A DNA stretch of 39,676 bases from Verrucomicrobiia bacterium Tous-C4TDCM (GTDB lineage Bacteria; Verrucomicrobiota; Verrucomicrobiia; Verrucomicrobiales; Akkermansiaceae), in NCBI GenBank assembly GCA_002304315.1, contig NEUO01000012.1, positions 1-39,676 on the forward strand. The letters are read 5' to 3'. Below the pieces are notes generated by a model. The model did not search any database. It was not told the DNA's origin and was given only the letters and a program-made list of their open reading frames with translations. Each line of letters begins with the position of its first letter. Within the stretch, counting starts at the first letter, position 1. Below are positions 25,739 through 33,704 of the stretch, in pieces. The translations under genes and the position numbers were made by a program.

Positions 25739-25989
25739 CGGACACCCCGGCGGATCTCAATGCGCTTCTCTTCCTGAGAATGCTGCGGAAGAGCGGAGCC
25801 GACCGAATCGCCATCGGTTGCCGGATGACCGACTCCGCCCGCGAACTTGTCTGGTCAGGCATCCCCGTCGATCTCCCCGAGGAAGAGAGGAGGACCCGTT
25901 TTCTTCAACGTTTTTACGGTGCAACTCTCGAAGAAATCATCTACCGGCTTCCCGCAAATGATCCGCAGGAGCAAATGGGTCGCCGCTGA
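25687..25989 (+). CDS. Partner of the nucleotidyltransferase, unknown family
   Basis: 100 residues from ATG 25687, overlapping the nucleotidyltransferase gene by 52 bp in another frame. The protein (LNALLFLRMLRKSGADRIAI..., then MTDSARELVWSGI, RRTRFLQRFYG) resembles small helical proteins with an 'ALxLAxAGIxxxxPxxxxxxxxxRFYG' pattern that commonly sit beside such nucleotidyltransferases; I infer an antitoxin- or substrate-adaptor-like role. The last ~11 residues (ANDPQEQMGRR) are translated, out of frame, from the diverged prmA-tail copy, so the natural C-terminus was probably replaced at insertion. Confidence 0.65.
   Translation: MVSKIEPDRYADTGFAIADTPADLNALLFLRMLRKSGADRIAIGCRMTDSARELVWSGIPVDLPEEERRTRFLQRFYGATLEEIIYRLPANDPQEQMGRR
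25946..25986. repeat. Downstream copy of the prmA-tail repeat (prmA 3' relic)
   Basis: Read in the prmA frame it encodes GFPQMIRRSKWVA, against GFPQVIRKGKWVT in prmA. The frame then continues into AEITIQV and stops just before 26053. It marks the far edge of the nucleotidyltransferase cassette and is the likely original end of prmA before insertion. Confidence 0.8.
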
Positions 25990-26049
25990 AATCACGATCC
26001 AAGTTTCAGTTCGAAAACCCGATCAACGCCCGCTGGCAACCCCGGAATT

Positions 26050-29000
26050 ATGAAACCGCAAATCATCAGGAGCATCCTCGCCGCCACGGTCCTAGCGCTG
26101 CCGTCCGGACTATCCGCCCTCGATACCGACAGCGACGGCTTGGACGATGCGGTCGAGACCAACACCGGAACCTATGTCTCGCTGACCAACACCGGCACCA
26201 ACCCGAACAACCCCGACAGCGACGGCGACGGTGCGGGCGACTGGTATGAGGTCGTCACCATCGATGTGGCGCCGACGGCCGCCCAGCCGAACTCGCCGAA
26301 CAGCGCGGCCCTCAAACCGAACATCCCCTATCCTCTGCCCGCGCCCGGCAACACCCCGCCCGTCACGAACAAGCCGGTCAAGGTGTTCATCATGTCCGGC
26401 CAGTCGAACATGGTGGGCCAAGGAGAAATCAGCCCCCAAGGCACGGCGGGCACACTGTCGACGATCACTCGGAACGAATTCAAATTTCCCAACCTCCTCA
26501 ACGGCGCGAATTGGTCGGTCCGCAACGACGTGAGGTATCGCGGTGTCATCGCCGCGACCGGCGATGCGCCGCTGACGGCAGGGCAAGGGGGCGGCGCAAC
26601 GACGATCGGCCCGGAATTGGGCTTCGGCCATGTGATGGGCTATCACCACGACGAGCCGGTGCTGATCATCAAGAGCTCGGAAGGCGGTCGCGCCCTCGGC
26701 TGGGATTTCCTGCCTCCGGGTAGCGTCCAATACACCTCGGGAACCTCGACCTTCGCGGGCTATGGCGATTCCCCGGCATCCTGGACCACAGGAACCACGC
26801 CGGTGCCAAATGCGTTCTACGCAGGTTATCAATACGACCAATGCTTCCTCCGCAAGGCCGACTGGGCTCCGGCCGGCGCGGCCAACCCCGCGGTCACCAA
26901 CGTCACCAGCGTGCTCGACAACTGGCAGCGCGATTATGCCGGGCCCGGCAAGCCGTATGAAGGCATGAGCTTCGAAATCGCGGGCTTCGCGTGGTTTCAT
27001 GGATGGAACGACGGCCTGAGCAGCTCCGCCCCCCTGGCCAATCGCTACGAGCAAAACATGGCGCAATTCATCCGCCAGCTCCGCGCCTATTACGAGAGCC
27101 GCTACCCGGGCAAGGTCAAGTTGAAGGCACCGTTCGTGATCGCCACCGCCGCCTTTGAAGGATGGAACGAAGCCTACCTCAACCAATACCCGACCCGCCG
27201 CGCGGTCCTCAACGCCCAGCATGCCATGATGGATGCGGTGAAATACCCGGATTTCGCCGGCAACGTCAAAACCATGGAAGCCCGCGGCTATTGGCGGGAC
27301 AAAGCCATTTCGCCGATCCCCAGTGGCAACCAGGGCTATCACTACAACCGGAGCGCCGAAACTTTCATGCTCGTCGGTGACGCGCTCGGCCGCGGCATGG
27401 TCGACCTGCTCAACGCCGCCACTCCTGACACCCTGCCGCCCGCGATCACCGGATTGAACCCGTTGGACAACGCCACCGGCGTGGCAGCCGGCACCAATCT
27501 GGTGCTGACCTTCAACGAAGCCGTCGCTCTTGGCACCGGCAACATCACCCTCAAGAATCTAACGGACTCGACACAGTCCACCATCGCGGTCACCGACAGC
27601 AGCCAGATCTCCATCAATGGTTCGTTCCTGACCATCAATCCGACGGCGAATCTCACGGGAGGCAAGAGTTATGCCATCCGCATCGCCGCGGCCGCGCTCA
27701 AGGACCTTTCCAACAACGCATTCGCCGGTATTGCCGATGACCCGACGTGGAACTTCACGACGCTGGCACCCGACATCACCGCACCCACCATTTCCAGCTT
27801 GAGTCCGCCCGACAACGCCACCGGCGTGGCAGTCGGTGCCAACCTTGCGCTGACCTTCAACGAACCGATCGTCCTCGGTAGCGGAAACATCACGATCCGG
27901 AATCTCAGCAACTCGACCCAGACGATCATCCCGGTCACCGACGGAACCAAGGTCTCTCTCAGCGGCTCGGTCCTGTCGGTCAACCCGTCGGCCAATCTCG
28001 CCGGAAACTCGAACCTTGCCATCCGGATCGACGCCGGCGTGGTTAAGGATTCGGCGAACAACCCGTTCGCAGGAATCGCCAATGACACGACGTGGAACTT
28101 CACCACCGCCGCGCCTCCGACCAGTGCGGAAATCACGATCATCAGCCAGGCGGAGGGTTTTCTTGGCTCGGACAAGACCAAGGTGACCACCACGGACAGC
28201 GGGGCCACCTTGTTGAATTACAATGCCGCAGGCGTTGACAAGCTGGTGGTCGCCGTCGGCACCGAGTCGGGTTTCAACAACAACTCCGCCACGGTCACGG
28301 GAGTGAAATTCAACGGCATCGCCCTCACTCAAGCGGCTCAGGAGAATGCCAGGACAAATACCAGTTATGACGGCGGCACTGCGGCGATCTTCTACCTCGA
28401 CAATCCATTTCAGGGTAGCGCCACGTTCACGGTGAGCGCCACTACCTCGGGTGGCGGCCTCAATGGTGGCTGGGTTTCGATCATCGGACTCTCAGGCATC
28501 TCGCCTGGAGTTGGCCTTGCCGCCGCGTCCTGGTTCACTCAGGCAACTGCGGGCAATGTTTCCACCAGCCTCACCACATCGGCGGGCAAGTCACTGGTGG
28601 TTGCGATGGTCGAAAACTCCGGGCGCCAGAGCAGCGCGGGCACGCCGACCGCCGTTGCTCCGCTGACCCTGAGCAACAATGGCAATTGGGGCAGCCAATG
28701 GGGCAGCGGTGCCTCGGGCTACCAGTTCGTGGCCGCCAGCGGAACGACGGTCACCCCGACCTTCAACACGGCCTCGGGCGGCAACATCCACGTCGTCGCC
28801 GCCGAGTTCAAGGTTTCGGAAATCACCCCGAATGCTTATGCGGTCTGGTCCGCGCAGTATCCCAGCGCCGACCTGACAGATCCGTCCGCGGACAATGACA
28901 AGGGCAGCCTGCCCACCGGCATCGAGTGGGTGCTTGGCGGCAATCCCACGAACAGCAGCGACGACGCCGGCCTGGCACCTTCCATCGCCGCCGGCCCGAA

Positions 29001-29256
29001 CGGCAAGCTGCTCTTCACCTACCGCCGCCGCGACGCCGCCAATACCGATCCCAGCACCACCATCGCGGTGGAATACGGCGGCATCCTCACGGGCTGGACC
29101 ACCGCCGTCCACCAGGGAACGGGCGCAAACCAGATCACGATCTCCGCAACACCCCGCGATCCCGGATTTTCCGATGTCACCGTGGCACTCCCAGGCAACC
29201 TCGCCGTTTCCGGCAAACTCTTCGTCAGGCTTAAAGCATTGGTTGTGGTGCCATGA
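26050..29256 (+). CDS. Secreted sialate-O-acetylesterase-like SGNH protein with Ca-binding and Ig-like domains
   Basis: 1068 residues; signal peptide ends near residue 23. Thrombospondin type 3-like calcium repeats follow (DTDSDGLDD, DSDGDGAGD, 25-64). An SGNH esterase domain (about 108-450) carries IMSGQSNMVGQG with nucleophile S119; a HY..SAE segment near 433 may supply the histidine. Two SbsA-type Ig-like domains (Big_5, about 458-573 and 576-688, each with DNATGVA and NPFAGIA/NAFAGIA) form a spacer. A beta-sandwich (about 695-925) and a tail with GIEWVLGG, TTIAVEYGGILTGWTT and KLFVRLK close the protein. It likely removes O-acetyl groups from sialic acid or other sugars. The M66 protease starts 28 bp later and shares its C-terminal 370 residues. 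Confidence 0.87.
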   Translation: MKPQIIRSILAATVLALPSGLSALDTDSDGLDDAVETNTGTYVSLTNTGTNPNNPDSDGDGAGDWYEVVTIDVAPTAAQPNSPNSAALKPNIPYPLPAPGNTPPVTNKPVKVFIMSGQSNMVGQGEISPQGTAGTLSTITRNEFKFPNLLNGANWSVRNDVRYRGVIAATGDAPLTAGQGGGATTIGPELGFGHVMGYHHDEPVLIIKSSEGGRALGWDFLPPGSVQYTSGTSTFAGYGDSPASWTTGTTPVPNAFYAGYQYDQCFLRKADWAPAGAANPAVTNVTSVLDNWQRDYAGPGKPYEGMSFEIAGFAWFHGWNDGLSSSAPLANRYEQNMAQFIRQLRAYYESRYPGKVKLKAPFVIATAAFEGWNEAYLNQYPTRRAVLNAQHAMMDAVKYPDFAGNVKTMEARGYWRDKAISPIPSGNQGYHYNRSAETFMLVGDALGRGMVDLLNAATPDTLPPAITGLNPLDNATGVAAGTNLVLTFNEAVALGTGNITLKNLTDSTQSTIAVTDSSQISINGSFLTINPTANLTGGKSYAIRIAAAALKDLSNNAFAGIADDPTWNFTTLAPDITAPTISSLSPPDNATGVAVGANLALTFNEPIVLGSGNITIRNLSNSTQTIIPVTDGTKVSLSGSVLSVNPSANLAGNSNLAIRIDAGVVKDSANNPFAGIANDTTWNFTTAAPPTSAEITIISQAEGFLGSDKTKVTTTDSGATLLNYNAAGVDKLVVAVGTESGFNNNSATVTGVKFNGIALTQAAQENARTNTSYDGGTAAIFYLDNPFQGSATFTVSATTSGGGLNGGWVSIIGLSGISPGVGLAAASWFTQATAGNVSTSLTTSAGKSLVVAMVENSGRQSSAGTPTAVAPLTLSNNGNWGSQWGSGASGYQFVAASGTTVTPTFNTASGGNIHVVAAEFKVSEITPNAYAVWSAQYPSADLTDPSADNDKGSLPTGIEWVLGGNPTNSSDDAGLAPSIAAGPNGKLLFTYRRRDAANTDPSTTIAVEYGGILTGWTTAVHQGTGANQITISATPRDPGFSDVTVALPGNLAVSGKLFVRLKALVVVP

Positions 29257-29283
29257 CATTCCGTGCAGCTTCCACACCAAGAT

Positions 29284-32200
29284 ATGAATCCCGCACCGAC
29301 TCCACGCCGTATCGCGCTCCTGATGCTCGCCTTGACGGGCATCGCGCCCGCGGTGTCCATCGACGCGGTGTATTTCGGTCAGACCCACCTGCACAAAACC
29401 GATCATCCGTACTTCGGACTCGTCGGCGGCAGGGACGCTCTCATCAAGGCCCACGTCACCGATCCGGCAACTCCCTCCTCGCCGGCGGTGACCGCGGTCC
29501 TCAGCCTCGGTGGCCAGACGCTCAACCGTCCTCTGACCGGGCCCGCCACCCTGCCCGCTTCCATTCCGGATGGCTTGGGTGTGGTGCAGCATTCGTTCGC
29601 CGACACCTTCACGGCGACCATTCCGGCCACCTGGATGAAGACGGGATTGCAAGTCACCGTCAACGCCGGCCCCGCCAGCGTGAGTTATGCCGATCTCAAG
29701 GTCGGCGCGCCGACGAAGGTGGTCATGACGATGTTCGACGTGAACTACTTCGCCGATACCACCGGCGACTATCCCGCGGGCACTTTCGCGGAACTGGAAG
29801 TGAAGTGGCCGGTGGCCGATTTGGAAATCAGGCGCGTCCCGGACATCGTCTTCCGTGAGCTGGTGATCCCGCCGCGCTCTGATGTGGGTGCCCAGGCGGC
29901 ACGGGTGAGATCGACGGGCGACTACACCACCCAGACCGGCCTCGGATTCGACGGCGAACAGGCAGCCGCCCTCGTCTGGAACTCCGCCCTCAAACGCGCT
30001 GCCGGGAGAAGCGGCCGCACCAGCCTTTATTATATCAACATTTACGGCGCGAACGCCGGCGGCCAGGCCGGCGGCTTCGCGGGCGTGGGCAACGGAACCT
30101 CCCAAGGCATCCTTCATCACGAACTCGGTCACGCCTTGTCGCTGCCGCACTGGGGTGACAGCACCACCTATCCCTACAAGGGCGACATGCATGGCATCCT
30201 CGCGCCGGAAAATTACAACCTAACCCACGCCGGCCCCGTCTGGGCATACGACCTCCGCACGCAGACTCTCATCCCCCCCACCGCGCAACCGGGCAACGTC
30301 GGCAACAAACCACCGGGCACCTACAAGGTCGATCCCATGCAGGGCGGCGGCACGGGCTGGCAGGAACCCGGATTCCTGATGAATCACATGTCGGATTACT
30401 CGGTTTTCAATATGCGCCAATACCTCCAAGGCCATGTGTTGGTCTGGAATCCATCGCTCAATTCCTACGCCTCGTGGAACCAGACGTCCGGCGCCTACAC
30501 CGTCACGGCCTCTAACAACGGCGTGCAATACCCGCTCCAACGGGACGCCCAAGTCATCAGCATCATGGCTTCGATCTCCGGCGCGAAGCCGGCCGTCAAC
30601 ATGGTCTATCCGCCCATCGGCCCCTACACCGCGGGTCTCATCCGCTTGTTCGATCCGCGCGTGCCGGCTGATCGCTCATCCGCCGCATCGATTTACGCGC
30701 CCGCCGGAGGCTGCGATGTCAGCCTGCGCCTGATCCAGGGCGGCGTGGAGAAGATTTACATGCTGGCCGCACCGTGGGAGCCCACCGCCGATCCACTGTC
30801 GAGCGGCAGTTTGAAAACCGAGGCCATCAATCTCCCTGCGGCGGACGGAGAGGTGACGCTGGCGGAGTTGCTATTCACGCCCGATGCCCAGATTAACGGA
30901 CTGCCCGCCAATCCCCAGGTCCTTGCCACCTGGGCTCCGGTCACGCCCGATCCCGCTGGTTTTTCCGTGCCACCCGTCGCCGGAAGTGCCCGCGCCATCA
31001 GCATGACGGCGATCGCCGGCCTCAGCGATGAAGGACCGGTCGAGTATCTTTTCACCGAAACCAGCGGCAACCCCGGCGGATCGTCGAGCGGCTGGCAAAG
31101 CAGTCCGTTTTACACCGATATCGGACTTCAGCCGTCCACCACCTATTCCTACACCGTGACCCTGCGCGCGGGTACCTACACCGGCCGCGCCTCCGCTCCC
31201 GTATCGGGGGCAACTCTTCCCTCCGGCCTTCCCGGCACCATCACTTTCGATAACTTCGTGTCCGCTTACATCGCGGGCAGCACCAAGACCTTCACGTTCA
31301 ATGCCAGCGCCTCCGACAAGCTGGTGGTAATCGTTTCGGGCGAGCACAACTTCGGCGGAAACACCTCGGGGAATGTGAAAACCGTGACCTATGACGGAGT
31401 TTCCCTGACCAAGGCGGTAGAACGGAATCCGGTCAGTTCGACCCTCATCACCACCTCCGATCTCTGGTATATGGACAATCCGGGCGCGGTCCACGCCGCG
31501 GGCCAGATCGTGATCACCGTCGAGGGCAACGGAAACAACTATGTGCATGCCGCCATCGGCCTGTCCGGCACGGCCCCCGGCTTCTTCGGTGCCACCTCGA
31601 TCGCCACCGGCACACCCACCGTGAGCATGAACGTCTCCGCCCCGAACTCGTTGGTGATCTCATGGCTCACCCTGGGTGGAAGCGGCAATACCGCCGGCAC
31701 CGCGACCTCCATCCAGACCAGCTCCCCGGCAGGCGCGATCAAGTTCGGCGCGGTGGCAACAAGCGGCAACTACGCCGGTCATGTCATCGAGCGGTCGACC
31801 GGGCTCCCGGTCGGCATGAATACCTTCTCCTTTAACACCGGCCTCACCGACGTTCTCTGCCTCGCCGCGGAGTTCCTGGCCGCGGAGATCCCCGCCAGCG
31901 CCTACCAGATCTGGTCTTCGCAGTATCCTGGCGCGAACCTGACCGATCCCTCCGCCGACTTTGACAAGGGCGGCGCGCCCAACGGCATCGAGTGGGTCGT
32001 CGGAGGCAACCCGGCCACGGGCAGCGACGACGCCGGGCGCGTGCCGACCCTCGACACCGCCAACGACCCGAACGGCAAGCTGCGCTTCACCTTCCGCCGC
32101 CGCGAGGCCGCCAAACTGGATCCCAACACCACCATCGCGGTGGAATACGGCGGTAATCTCACGGGCTGGACCACCGCCATCCACCAGGGCGCGGGCGCGA

Positions 32201-32328
32201 ACCAGGTCACGATCACCGAAGTGCCGGGCGAACCCGGATTTTCCAATGTCACCGTCGCCCTTCCCGGCAGCCTTTCCGTTTCCGGCAAACTCTTTGTCCG
32301 GCTCAAAACGACGCTTGTGACGCCCTGA
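29284..32328 (+). CDS. Secreted M66 (StcE-like) zinc metalloprotease
   Basis: About 1014 residues from ATG 29284, giving the signal peptide MNPAPTPRRIALLMLALTGI (an in-frame ATG at 29263 is less likely). The catalytic centre HELGHALSLPHWGD holds zinc ligands H279, H283 and H289 with E280 as base, the spacing of M66 proteases such as StcE. The glycine usual after the second histidine (HExxHxxGxxH) is serine here. N- and C-terminal flanks (AVYFGQTH..., MFDVNYF, LDPMQGGGTG-like loops) fit the family. StcE-type enzymes cut mucin-like glycoproteins. The C-terminal ~360 residues are nearly duplicated from the neighbour, including TTIAVEYGGNLTGWTT and KLFVRLK. The two genes form an apparent operon. 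Confidence 0.82.
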   Translation: MNPAPTPRRIALLMLALTGIAPAVSIDAVYFGQTHLHKTDHPYFGLVGGRDALIKAHVTDPATPSSPAVTAVLSLGGQTLNRPLTGPATLPASIPDGLGVVQHSFADTFTATIPATWMKTGLQVTVNAGPASVSYADLKVGAPTKVVMTMFDVNYFADTTGDYPAGTFAELEVKWPVADLEIRRVPDIVFRELVIPPRSDVGAQAARVRSTGDYTTQTGLGFDGEQAAALVWNSALKRAAGRSGRTSLYYINIYGANAGGQAGGFAGVGNGTSQGILHHELGHALSLPHWGDSTTYPYKGDMHGILAPENYNLTHAGPVWAYDLRTQTLIPPTAQPGNVGNKPPGTYKVDPMQGGGTGWQEPGFLMNHMSDYSVFNMRQYLQGHVLVWNPSLNSYASWNQTSGAYTVTASNNGVQYPLQRDAQVISIMASISGAKPAVNMVYPPIGPYTAGLIRLFDPRVPADRSSAASIYAPAGGCDVSLRLIQGGVEKIYMLAAPWEPTADPLSSGSLKTEAINLPAADGEVTLAELLFTPDAQINGLPANPQVLATWAPVTPDPAGFSVPPVAGSARAISMTAIAGLSDEGPVEYLFTETSGNPGGSSSGWQSSPFYTDIGLQPSTTYSYTVTLRAGTYTGRASAPVSGATLPSGLPGTITFDNFVSAYIAGSTKTFTFNASASDKLVVIVSGEHNFGGNTSGNVKTVTYDGVSLTKAVERNPVSSTLITTSDLWYMDNPGAVHAAGQIVITVEGNGNNYVHAAIGLSGTAPGFFGATSIATGTPTVSMNVSAPNSLVISWLTLGGSGNTAGTATSIQTSSPAGAIKFGAVATSGNYAGHVIERSTGLPVGMNTFSFNTGLTDVLCLAAEFLAAEIPASAYQIWSSQYPGANLTDPSADFDKGGAPNGIEWVVGGNPATGSDDAGRVPTLDTANDPNGKLRFTFRRREAAKLDPNTTIAVEYGGNLTGWTTAIHQGAGANQVTITEVPGEPGFSNVTVALPGSLSVSGKLFVRLKTTLVTP

Positions 32329-32367
32329 GATCCAGCGTTCCCAAGCATTTCACTTGCGCCAAGGGCG

Positions 32368-32392
32368 GCGGGCGGTCAGAACAGCCGCCCGC
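32368..32392. other. GC-rich hairpin after the protease gene
   Basis: GCGGGCGG (32368-32375) pairs perfectly with CCGCCCGC (32385-32392) around a 9-nt loop. No T-run follows, so it may be a factor-dependent terminator or a spacer hairpin. Confidence 0.4.
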
Positions 32393-32463
32393 TCCCACCG
32401 GGGCCGCGGCAACCCGATGTTGCACTGCCCCGGCGGGCGTGAAACACCATCCCGCGCGCTCCC

Positions 32464-33630
32464 ATGGACAGCATCTCATCCCGAATTCAAGAGGTTACCC
32501 CTTCGCTCACCCTGGCCGTCACCAACCAGGCCAAAGCCATGCTCGCCCGCGGCGAGGAAGTCTACGGCCTCGCCGGTGGCGAACCGGAGGTCGATACCCC
32601 TGAACACATCAAGGCCGCCGCCATCGCGGCCCTCCAGGCCGGCAAGACCAAATACACCCCTTCCGCCGGCATCCCCGAACTCCGCGAGGCCCTTTCCGCC
32701 AAGTTCCTCGCCGACAACAACCTGGCCTACGACGCGAAGCAGATCTGCGTCACCGCCGGGGCCAAGATGGCCTGCTTCAACGCCATCCTCGCCGTGATCG
32801 AGGAAGGGGACGAGGTCATCATTCCGACCCCCTACTGGGTCAGCTATCCTGAAATGGTCAAGATCGCCGGCGGCAAGCCGGTGCTGGTCGAAACCAAGGA
32901 GTCCACCGGCTGGAAGATGACCGCCGAGCAGTTCGAGGCCGCCATGACCCCGGCGACCAAGATGGTCATCCTCAACTCCCCCGGCAACCCGACCGGCGCG
33001 ATCTACACCGAGCAGGAACTCCGCGACATCGGCGAGGTCACCCTGTCCGAGGACATCGTCATCCTCTCCGACGAGATCTACGAGAAGCTGGTTTACGGCG
33101 ACAACAAGCATGTCTCCATCGCCTCGCTCAGCGACGAACTCTACAACCTGACCATCACCGTCAACGGCTTCTCCAAGGCCTACTCGATGACCGGCTGGCG
33201 CCTCGGCTACACCGCCGCGCCAAAGGCCCTCGCCGACGCGATCGACAAGATCCAGAACCACACGGTCTCCAACGCCACCAGCTTCTGCCAATACGGCGCG
33301 CTCGCCGCGCTGCAGGGCGACCAGACCTTCATCAGCGACCTGCGCGAAGATTACGACGTGAAGCGCCAGTTCGTCCTCGCCCGCCTCCGCGGCATCAACA
33401 ACCTCCGCGTGGTCGAGCCGAAGGGCGCGTTCTACTTCTTCGTCAACACCCAGGCCCTCGGCCTGAAGTCGATGAACCTCACCGACAAGCTGCTCAGCCG
33501 CTACAAGGTCGCCGCCGTCCCCGGCATCGCCTTCGGTTATGACGAAGGCATCCGCCTCAGCTACTGCACCACGCTCGACGTCCTGAACGAAGGCCTCACC
33601 CGCTTCGAACAGTTCTGCCGCGAGCATTGA
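32464..33630 (+). CDS. PLP-dependent aspartate-type aminotransferase (class I/II)
   Basis: 388 residues of the aspartate aminotransferase fold family, short (I-gamma) type often labelled aspC/aatA. It moves an amino group between aspartate or aromatic/other amino acids and 2-oxoglutarate. Visible are GEPEVDTPEHIKAAA, the PLP/substrate region YTPSAGIPELREAL, NSPGNPTGAIY, the cofactor-contacting DEIYE (203-207) and the Schiff-base lysine K238 in NGFSKAYSMTGWRLGY. Length and motifs are complete. A terminator follows at 33655. It looks like a housekeeping gene at the boundary to the minus-strand defence-like block. Confidence 0.92.
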   Translation: MDSISSRIQEVTPSLTLAVTNQAKAMLARGEEVYGLAGGEPEVDTPEHIKAAAIAALQAGKTKYTPSAGIPELREALSAKFLADNNLAYDAKQICVTAGAKMACFNAILAVIEEGDEVIIPTPYWVSYPEMVKIAGGKPVLVETKESTGWKMTAEQFEAAMTPATKMVILNSPGNPTGAIYTEQELRDIGEVTLSEDIVILSDEIYEKLVYGDNKHVSIASLSDELYNLTITVNGFSKAYSMTGWRLGYTAAPKALADAIDKIQNHTVSNATSFCQYGALAALQGDQTFISDLREDYDVKRQFVLARLRGINNLRVVEPKGAFYFFVNTQALGLKSMNLTDKLLSRYKVAAVPGIAFGYDEGIRLSYCTTLDVLNEGLTRFEQFCREH

Positions 33631-33654
33631 GCCGCCGGCTGACGAACGATTCAC

Positions 33655-33685
33655 AAAAGCCCGGGACCGCAAGGTTCCCGGCTTT
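33655..33685 (+). terminator. Rho-independent terminator after the aminotransferase
   Basis: AAAGCC...GGGACC (33656-33668) pairs with GGTTCCCGGCTTT (33673-33685) with one bulge on each side, ending in five T (33683-33687). The opposite strand also has a T-rich end, so it may serve the convergent helicase gene. Confidence 0.75.
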
Positions 33686-33704
33686 TTCGTGGAACCTAAC
33701 CTTG

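Noticed and set aside
25847-26053. Separate 68-codon gene ending just before the SGNH esterase
   Set aside because: Its only recognisable part is the prmA-tail relic (GFPQMIRRSKWVA); the rest is a shadow of the 100-residue partner gene.
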